From: Silene latifolia
Lineage: Eukaryota; Streptophyta; Magnoliopsida; Caryophyllales; Caryophyllaceae
DNA length: 64,000 bases
Reading direction: 5' to 3'
Assembly: GCF_048544455.1 (NCBI RefSeq)
Contig: NC_133526.1
Span: 1,380,001-1,444,000 of the forward strand
Of this stretch, positions 56,532 through 64,000 are shown piece by piece (the stretch's first letter is position 1; the number at the start of each line of letters is the position of its first letter). Position numbers and translations under genes: made by a program. Below the pieces are notes generated by a model. That model searched no databases and was not told where the DNA came from. It was given only the letters and a program-made list of their open reading frames with translations.

Positions 56532-57397
56532 GACCGAGACGAAGGGAGTAAAAAACTTTCTCTGTATTTAATAAGAATGATAATGTATGTTGGGATGCTT
56601 GTGAATTGTGATGATATGGTACTGAGATTTTTTTTTAGACAAAGATGATACTGAGATTTGGTATTACCCTATTTTTTATTATTTTAATGGATTCTACTAT
56701 GTATGATATTTGAGAGGGTAATACCAAAACTCGTACCGTCGTGATTTTGTCACGAACCACGATGATGGCCTAGCTTCTCTTCTTGCAGGCTGATTGATAT
56801 ATAAAAGCAAAATTATGACACGTTTTAAGGACTACTTCCGAGTTCAGACACCCTTATGTTGGAATGGGATGGATGCAAGTTAACGAGAGAAAACTAGAAT
56901 TAATTACTCTCCTTCGGTTAGATTAATAGTTATCTATTCAATCTCTCTATGTGACGGACATTTCAAACAAGGATAACTATTGATTGAAACGGGTAGAATT
57001 ACTCGATCCTTCATCTCAACCCAATATAATGTTGAAGTATTTTATGGTGCGTATGGATAAAGCCTTAAATGACCTATATCACTATATGGAATCGGTTAGT
57101 GAGCTACACTCGTATTCATAATCATTATAATTTTATATAGGCATGAGCTGTGATTAATTTTTCGTATTAATTTTACGTGTCAGGGCATGAGTTCGACACC
57201 CGACTCACTAAACCAAATCATGCAAATTATCTTATTAAATACTCCGTACATTTTCCCCTCATTTGCTTTCTTCAAATCTTCTCAGGCCTACAAAATCTAT
57301 AACAAGACGAAATCACGAAATTGAGCTTGGCCAACGAATAAATTGATAATTGGCGATATTTAATTTCGGTATATCCCTTTTACATGCTCTCTAAATA
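56532..57397. other. Intergenic stretch right of the LTR element
   Basis: Starts with the severed Stowaway end gaccgagacgaagggagta. The rest is AT-rich with no gene seen. Confidence 0.5.
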
Positions 57398-57594
57398 CAA
57401 TTGGTCTCCCTTGTGACGGGTTACCATTTGTGACGGATATTTTGTGAGATAAAATGGTAACAAAATGGGTTAGTGGAGAAAGGGGACCACATGAATAGTA
57501 TTGCAGAGAGAGAAAAAGTGGGTACTTTGTGAGGTAAAATGGTATCCGTCTTCAGCTTGTGACGGATATGTCATGTCTTCAATGAGAATTTGTG
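57398..57594 (+). mobile_element. Mutator-type MITE, 197 bp, 9-bp TSD
   Basis: Starts caattggtctcccttgtgac and ends tcaatgagaatttgtg. Perfect 9-bp duplication ctctaaata at 57389-57397 and 57595-57603. Closest relative of 2946-3113. Confidence 0.93.
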
Positions 57595-57603
57595 CTCTAA
57601 ATA

Positions 57604-58590
57604 TGTTATTCACAAACGTAAATTGAATTGTAGGGCCTATGATGTGGTTATAAAGTAACTGAACCATCATACATCTTTATTTATTTAGACCATCCGATCT
57701 AGTTCGGACTCATTGAATTATTTGCGTAGATTAGACACTAATGTGGGGTTGAATTCCTTTGTGAACAAATATAACACATCATAAATTTATTACAAATCAT
57801 ACAATAAGACAGTCTCAAACTGTCAGATGACCACCGTAAAAATAACATTCATCTATTGTTAATAAATGAATATTTTTTTTTACATAATAGAACCATCTCA
57901 TAATGTACGACCAAATTAAACAAGAATTACTAAATACATATAATCAAACAATATAGCTAGTTTGGTAAAGAAAAGCAAAGTTGGTGTTTGAGGTTGAATT
58001 ATTATATGATCAGGGTATATAAATAATATAATTGTACGATATGAGATTGTTTTTCGTTATTAATTCATGCGTTTATATGTAACTCCTTTTCATTGTCAAT
58101 TGGTTTCTTACAAGTAATAAGAGGGCTTGAAGCAATATGTCTCACACACTATATATTTTAGCACGAGAGCATCTTTGTAGAGAAGATTAATTCATTTTGA
58201 AGGCATTTGACTTGTTTAATTTTAAGGACTTGAACCGCTGATAGAAAAACTTTAATTTATATGTATTGAGGGTATATTTAATTACCGGAGAAATTCAAAT
58301 ATAATTCACGATAGCATTAAAATTTAAAATTATTACAATACATATCACACTTAAACGACTGATCAACTATAGTGATCATAAGGGTAGCTTAATTGACCAC
58401 CAATACAACAAACTTAAAACATAAACATAAATGCAAGAAGTAATAAATATAGGACGTAAATACAGCTCAACAGTAATAATAATACTAGGGAAAATGAAAA
58501 GAGACCACCAGATGTGCATTATTTTGTAATTTTGATGAGCTTGCATGCAACAACGTATGGGGAGATCAATAATGTGTCGATCTTAGGCGC
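57604..58590. other. 3' flank of the second proline-rich gene
   Basis: No gene. A foldback with ataagacagtctcaaac and aaccatctcataatgtac ends sits at 57796-57908. The region next to 58,590 is probably the 3' UTR of the minus-strand gene. Confidence 0.5.
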
Positions 58591-60159
58591 TTAAGAGCAT
58601 TGGAAGTCGGAGGCGGAGCCGGCCTTGTCGCAATAGTTTAGCAACACGTTCAAAGATACGGGGACATCAAGGTTAATGCCCAAGATATTAGCTTTGATGG
58701 CAGTACAAAGGCATACTGCCGCGTCAAGGTCGGTCAATCCACTAAGAAGAGGGCAACATTGACTTTTTGGCGGGGACCCGAGCACTGCACCGAGCACTCC
58801 AGTAAGGACATTAGTACATGCCGCTAACTTAAGGATGTCTACGGGGCATTTGTCACCTCCAGGTGTTGGTGCTATGCTTGATGGTGGTGTCGCTGGTTCA
58901 GGGGGTGTTGCTGTTGGTGGTGGGCATGGTGTTGGTGCTTCAACTGACGGTGTTGGGGGTGTTTCAGTAGATGGTGGTGTCGCTGATGTTGGGGGTGTTA
59001 GTGGTGTTGGTGGTTCAATTGATGGTGCTGGGGGTGTTGCAGTTGATGGTGGTGTCGGCATTATTGCTGGTGTTGGGGGTGTTAGTGATGGTGTTGGTGG
59101 TGGTGCAGTTGATGGTGGTGTCGGCATTGTTGTTGGTGCAGGAGGTGTTAATGCTGGGGGTGTTACAGTTGATGGTGGTGTCGGCATTATTGGTGGTGTT
59201 AGTGATGGTGTTGGTGGTGTTGCAGTTGATGGTGGTGTCGGCATTGTTGTTGGTGCAGGAGGTGTTAATGCTGGAGGTGTTACAGTTGATGGTGGTGTCG
59301 GCATTATTGGTGGTGTTAGTGATGGTGTTGGTGGTGTTGCAGTTGATGGTGGTGTTGGCATTGTTGTTGGTGCAGGAGGTGTTAATGCTGGGGGTGTTAC
59401 AGTTGATGGTGGTGTCGGCATTATTGGTGGTGTTAGTGATGGTGTTGGTGGTGTTGCAGTTGATGGTGGTGTCGGCATTGTTGTTGGTGCAGGAGGTGTT
59501 AATGCTGGGGGTGTTACAGTTGATGGTGGTGTCGGCATTATTGGTGGTGTTAGTGATGGCGTTGGCGGTGTTGCAGTTGATGGTGGTGTCGGCATTGTTG
59601 TTGGTGCAGGAGGTGTTAATCCTGGGGGTGTTACAGTTGATGGTGGTGTCGGCATTGTTGTTGGCGCAGGAGGTGTTAATCCTGGGGGTGTTACAGTTGA
59701 TGGTGGTGTCGGCATTGTTGTTGGCGCAGGAGGTGTTAATCCTGGCGGTGTTACAGTTGATGGTGGTGTCGGCATTGTTGTTGGCGCAGGAGGTGTTAAT
59801 CCTGGCGGTGTTACAGTTGATGGTGGTGTCGGCATTGTTGTTGGTGCAGGAGGTGTTAATCCCGGCGGTGTTACGGTTGATGGTGGTGTCGGCATTGTTG
59901 TTGGTGCAGGAGGTGTTAATCCTGGCGGTGTTACAGTTGATGGTGGTGTCGGCATTGTTGTTGGTGCTGGAGGTGGTAGTGTTGATGGTGGTGTCGGCAT
60001 TGTTGTTGGCGTTGGGGGTGTTAGTGTTGATGGTGGTGTCATGGGTGTTGCTGGACTGCCACCGGGTGGGCAAACACCAGCGTAGTTTGCACTAACCAAA
60101 GTGAAGAACATAAGGTTAAAGCATATGAGGTAACTTAGTATCGTAGTATGTGAAGCCAT
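58591..60159 (-). CDS. Hybrid proline-rich protein with Thr/Pro repeats and 8-Cys domain
   Basis: Single exon, 522 residues. Signal peptide at residues 1-24 ([18 protein letters not shown]). Residues about 35-430 are an uninterrupted Pro/Thr-rich array: six copies of a 20-residue unit [20 protein letters not shown], then four copies of a 39-residue unit that adds [10 protein letters not shown], then degenerate units. The C-terminal ~85 residues from [12 protein letters not shown] have the eight cysteines (C, C, CC, CLC, C, C) of the HyPRP/LTP-like domain, as in the gene at 41481-42623. A secreted wall or plasma-membrane-associated protein is expected; prolines are likely hydroxylated. The repeat array is so regular that long open frames also appear on the other strand and in a second minus frame; these are shadows. 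Gene appears intact. Confidence 0.93.
   Translation of the reverse strand: MASHTTILSYLICFNLMFFTLVSANYAGVCPPGGSPATPMTPPSTLTPPTPTTMPTPPSTLPPPAPTTMPTPPSTVTPPGLTPPAPTTMPTPPSTVTPPGLTPPAPTTMPTPPSTVTPPGLTPPAPTTMPTPPSTVTPPGLTPPAPTTMPTPPSTVTPPGLTPPAPTTMPTPPSTVTPPGLTPPAPTTMPTPPSTATPPTPSLTPPIMPTPPSTVTPPALTPPAPTTMPTPPSTATPPTPSLTPPIMPTPPSTVTPPALTPPAPTTMPTPPSTATPPTPSLTPPIMPTPPSTVTPPALTPPAPTTMPTPPSTATPPTPSLTPPIMPTPPSTVTPPALTPPAPTTMPTPPSTAPPPTPSLTPPTPAIMPTPPSTATPPAPSIEPPTPLTPPTSATPPSTETPPTPSVEAPTPCPPPTATPPEPATPPSSIAPTPGGDKCPVDILKLAACTNVLTGVLGAVLGSPPKSQCCPLLSGLTDLDAAVCLCTAIKANILGINLDVPVSLNVLLNYCDKAGSASDFQCS
58960..60020 (-). repeat. 60-bp and 117-bp coding tandem repeats
   Basis: Array within the proline-rich gene. 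The 60-bp unit (six copies, about 59,590-59,960) and the 117-bp composite unit (four copies, about 59,100-59,590) differ by few bases. Both lengths are multiples of three, so copy-number change keeps frame. Confidence 0.93.
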
Positions 60160-60281
60160 GTTGGAAGGAAGCCAACTTAAGCTAATAATAAGGTTTTGAG
60201 GCTCAGATAGTATGGAGTATGGTGTTTTGTATGGCTTACAATTGGGAGGATTTGATTATTTAAGTTCAATTTTTGCTTTGC

Positions 60282-60288
60282 ATTTATA
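60282..60288 (-). promoter_or_regulatory. TATA box of the second proline-rich gene
   Basis: tataaat on the minus strand, about 125 bp before the ATG. Confidence 0.6.
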
Positions 60289-62582
60289 GTGGAAAAACAT
60301 GAAGCTTTTTAACATTAGGAACTAGTGGTCCATGTGAAGAGGGTTAAAGTTTTTCAGGCCCAAATGATGTACTTGGATTTGCTTCCAAATATTAGTGGCC
60401 CACTTACCGTATATTTGGGAGTAAATTGATAATAGTATTGTTCACTCCCTAGTACGTGGAGCATTGTGTAAGAGTGAAAAGATTCCACTATTAGGTGAAA
60501 AGGTTGTATATTATAAGACGGTTTAATCGTATAAAAATCACTCTCTTATTAATAGAAATAAGTGATTAAATTTTTTATTGAAAAAAACGGTCTTATGATA
60601 TGAGATCGTCTTATTCTAAAATTTGTAAAACGATAATTGTTTAGATGTTGATAACTTTTCATATTACGTTTAGGGGTTTCATATTACTCATTGGCCTTCA
60701 CAAAATACAATGAGTAATCGAGTATGGCCCTCTTCGACAAAGAACAAAAGCAAATTTACGATAGTAGAATACAATCAGCAGATTTTAGTGGCAATTTGAC
60801 CATCAAATTAAGTTAGCAGAATTAAGAAAACGTGTTTGAAAATTAGCAAATTATATGACAAATCTACCATTTTCATGTATTCGTTGAATATGCTATTATA
60901 ATATGCTGCTATTGCCTATTAGCATCATATTCAAAAACAGTTGATTCCGTTCAATATATGCTATCTAAATATGTTATTAACCAAACACACGAAATTAGTA
61001 GATTTATTAATCAATTTACTATTTAAGTCGGATTCTACTAATTCAATCTAATATGTTGTTTACCAAACATTATCGCTTATGTACGTTATCCAGACAAACA
61101 CGCAAAAAATAAACAGTAAAACCATCATACAATGGTTCTATTATTTACATATAAAAATACATTTATTAATACCAATAAATGAATGTTTAACTAATAAAAA
61201 AATACGTCGACTTGACATGAGCTGCATGCAAGCTAAGTCTGAAAGACCAAAATTTCTCTAATTTTTCAACATTATGAATTATGATAAGCCAAAATTTCTC
61301 TAATTTTTCAACATTATGAATTATGATAAGCCAAAATTATTTAATGTATAATTTGTCACGGCTTAAAAATGTCGTGTAGCAATTGTTTGATTAAAGAAAT
61401 TGATTCGTCGAGTGACACAACACAGTAATGTATTTCCAAAATTAGAATTTGGTTTATACTAGACAAATAGTGACCTTGGATCATCACGTCGGCATTGTTT
61501 CATGACTCGTACAAATATACTACGGTTAAACCATGCATAAATATCACGTACACTATCATAAATGTGAAAACCTAGCTCAATGTAAACTCTGGTAGAGCTA
61601 TAATTTGGATTTAACGGAGCGGAAAATTTTAGCGAAGATAAATGGGTATTAAAATATAAGGTAAATTTAAAAAATGTTCGAAAATTTAACTAACAAATTC
61701 AAAATTTATATTCTCAAATGGGGACGGCTTTTTCTTCATATACGTGACTTTTTTGTGCAAATAATAAAATTTTATGAAAAACTTTTTTATACCAAATCTA
61801 TATATGTAAGTTTCGTCTTTCAAAGCGCCATGATTTTAACGATATTTTGGTCCACCAAAAAGTGAATGTTACCTTTGGGGTGAATCGAAGGGATATTGTA
61901 ATTTAATACTATATCATACGGGGTAGCGTAATAATATATTGTTGTTATAATATTTTAGGTTATTATATAGACGACATATATACGGTTAATCAGTGGCGGA
62001 ATCATAATTTGAAATAAGCGGGGGCGAAAATTTTCAGCAAGGTTGAAAGGGGTATAAGGCAACCACGTTTTTTTTTTAAATTGTAATTAAATTTTTGAAT
62101 GTTTTAAAAGCTAGCAGTGATGAGCGTACATACTAACCCCTCGCTCCACCGACGGGTCAATATATTATGTATGAGTTTCAAAAAAAATCTCTTTTATGTG
62201 TTCTCCACCTCTCAAATACTAATAATCCACATTACTTTGGATTGTCTTTGTCCCTAAATAATTTCTTTATTTGATAATTTGATTTATGATAGACGAGTTT
62301 GTTAGATGTGTTGGATATTTGGTCCACACTCTAGTTTTGGTAACAATAATGTGTGATACGTGTAATCCTTGCATAATGAAAAGATAACATCCTTAAAAAA
62401 AAAAAAAAAAAAATCCTGTACAAAATCGACGCGCTACATTTTGCTATAAATACATGTGAAGACGAATTCCATTCAATCATGAACCAATATTTTTATTTAC
62501 AGCAAGTCTCATTTAAAATGGTACTATTCGTTTTAAGTTTAAAATGGGTTAAGTACATATCAATTGTATATGTAAGAATCAA
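60289..62582. other. Gene-free repeat-rich stretch
   Basis: Holds an ataagacgg foldback (60512-60618), a 42-bp tandem pair (61247-61288, 61289-61330; ccaaaatttctctaattttt) and two degenerate 'cggaat...gcgaaaatttt' blocks (61,595-61,660 and 61,990-62,150) related to 10,825-10,990. No exon or RNA gene recognised. Confidence 0.5.
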
Positions 62583-62701
62583 AAATTTTACCGTCTTCCC
62601 GGAGAACGGTACTCCTCATACACACACAATCCATCCAAGTGGAATATTATAATGACTTGTGTGTTAGGAGTACCGTCCTCCCGAAAAACGGTAGAATTAC
62701 T
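62583..62701. mobile_element. Foldback MITE, ~119 bp
   Basis: Left ttttaccgtcttcccggaga and inverted right accgtcctcccgaaaaacgg surround a ~60-bp core. agaatcaaaaat occurs on both flanks. Longer relative of the 62-bp foldback at 19914. Confidence 0.75.
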
Positions 62702-63110
62702 CAGAATCAAAAATACATGAGGAAAAACAATATTTTATTTAAAAACAAAAGAAAATAGTGCCATCTTAAATTTGTGTTTTAGGAAATCTCAATTCATTTG
62801 AGTTGAGATAATTGAATGACTTGAACATTATACGTAAAAGATTACCAAACAACTACAAATCTTACATTATTGAACCAAACCACTTTTCACGGGTAACCCC
62901 TCTTAATCTCTTATTCAACTCACTAGATGTTTACATTTTCCTTTTTCGACTTGTTCAATTAGTTGTTTACGTTTTTTTTTTTTTTTGGCATGATTTAATA
63001 TGTAATGTATGCCTCCACTCACTTGCACACGCCCTCTTCTGCAAAACCCCGGTCGAAAAGCTAATGTAAACTTCTAGTTAAAACCCCGGTCTGATTTAAC
63101 TGGGCCTCAC
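62702..63110. other. Gene-free stretch
   Basis: AT-rich with a T run at 62,970-62,985. Nothing coding recognised. Confidence 0.45.
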
Positions 63111-63400
63111 ATATGTAGGGGAGTGTGAAGAATCTCATATTAACCCACATGTGAGTGTCCCACATGGAGAAAGAGAGATTGTACCACTCTATAACCAAGG
63201 AGCTACCCCTCCTATTGCCAATTGATTTTAGGGTGAAATCTCCCGTGTGTTGTTAAGTGATTCATCTCTCCTCTATTCGGGTAAAACTCAGACCCATTGA
63301 CATGATTTAACATGAACCTATCCCACGCAACTTCATCAGTATGGTGAAATAGAGTTCTACCCGGCTTCATCAGTCTGGTGAAATAGAGGTCTACCCGGCG
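63111..63400. mobile_element. LTR-like retrotransposon fragment
   Basis: gtcccacatggagaaagaga, ctataaccaaggagctaccc and cctattgccaattgatttta are typical words of plant LTRs. No internal coding region lies beside it, so it looks like a solo or partial LTR fossil. It ends with a 34-bp direct pair (63331-63364, 63365-63398). Confidence 0.5.
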
Positions 63401-63650
63401 TTTCTGTGAAGCTTGTCCTGCGAAACCATGTGCTCTTTATGTTGTGTTTGTCCTATTTGCTGTTACCTTATTGTCTCATTTAGGTCGGCCTTCAGATTTG
63501 TTTTCTCTACGTTAGTCAGTACGACTCAGTAGTCACCATTTAGTTAGGCCCATAGCACCATATATACATTAAAAAATCTCTTTCCTTTTTTCTTTTTAAA
63601 AAAAATATATTTATTTTTCGGATTTGCTTAAGTTTAGAATAGTTTTTCTT

Positions 63651-64000
63651 AGGGTTGTCAACGATACGAGCCGGCTCGTTGAGCCCTCGGAATTGGCTCG
63701 GTCAAAGCTTGGCTCGTGCTCGGTCAAAACGAGCTCGAGCCGAGCTTGCCTAAATACGAGTCGAGTCCGAGTTCAGCAAGGCTCGGCTCGAAAAGTCGTT
63801 TGGGCTCGTTTATAATTTTTTTTGTATAATCTTTATGTTGTATTATTATGTTTATTTCAAATTATATGTTATTTAGACATTTATATAAGTATATTATGAT
63901 ATAATAATTTTTAATATTTTATAATTTAGTTCTTTTTCAAAAATATTAATATTTAATTAGATTTAAAAGGTGAGAAAGTGAAAATATATAATGACAAAAC
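63651..64000. mobile_element. hAT-like element start, GAGCTCGAGCC-rich, runs off window
   Basis: Begins tagggttgtcaacgatacga, close to the tagggatgtcaat end at 30791. Positions 63,665-63,810 are gctcggctcg/gagctcgagccgagc words, then AT-rich to the edge. The other end is outside the window. Confidence 0.6.

Noticed and set aside
58835-60095. Long open frames on the plus strand and in a second minus frame over the proline-rich gene
   Set aside because: They are shadows of the repeat array: no signal peptide, no domain and low-complexity Gly/Val or Asn/Thr composition, while the minus frame at 58591-60159 has a signal peptide and the eight-cysteine domain.
1-64000. tRNA, rRNA or other structural RNA genes
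   Set aside because: No A/B-box pair with a full cloverleaf was seen; tRNA-like boxes at 32,060-32,125 belong to a SINE-like element.

Overview
The window is nuclear DNA from a flowering plant. It holds six intron-containing or single-exon plant protein genes, one plainly decayed host pseudogene, a 10.8-kb LTR retrotransposon and an unusually dense set of small transposons. The families point to a eudicot. A Caryophyllales origin is a weak inference from the Tat/Retand-like retroelement with an antisense reading frame and the frequent 'tactccgtat' Stowaway-type ends.

Layout. 1-1484 (-): 5' part of a flavin-containing monooxygenase gene that runs off the left edge. 1485-6500: AT-rich, packed with MITEs. 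6587-10109 (+): DUF863-family gene with a long last exon carrying about five tandem ~60-residue repeats. 10.1-20.2 kb: gene-free, with Stowaway MITEs, a family of ~190-bp Mutator-type MITEs with 9-bp target duplications, and a 1.3-kb Mutator-like element with ~103-bp inverted ends. 20310-25417 (+): adenine phosphoribosyltransferase, six exons, its introns full of repeats and TEs. 26-28 kb: hAT-like G+C-rich elements. 28711-29310 (+): single-exon PAP2 lipid phosphate phosphatase followed directly by a ~72-bp tandem repeat. 30791-31330: hAT MITE with 8-bp target duplication. 33592-39797 (+): ten-exon oxysterol-binding-related protein (PH + ORD). 41481-42623 (-) and 58591-60159 (-): two hybrid proline-rich proteins with a C-terminal eight-cysteine domain. 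44218-44630: UDP-xylose synthase pseudogene tail. 45745-56526: Ty3/Gypsy Tat-type element on the minus strand, bounded by CAATT target duplications and broken in many places. 60-64 kb: repeats, with an LTR-like fragment and an hAT-like start at the right edge.

The genes do not form a pathway; they are ordinary neighbouring plant loci. No operon-like, viral-defence or clearly novel coding system was found. The most distinctive material is the mobile DNA: several families whose ends and target duplications can be read directly, some inside introns, plus fast-evolving coding repeats in the DUF863 gene and the two proline-rich genes.

Exon borders were set by reading GT/AG sites that keep frame and restore family motifs. 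There is no transcript evidence, so UTRs and promoters are less certain than coding exons.
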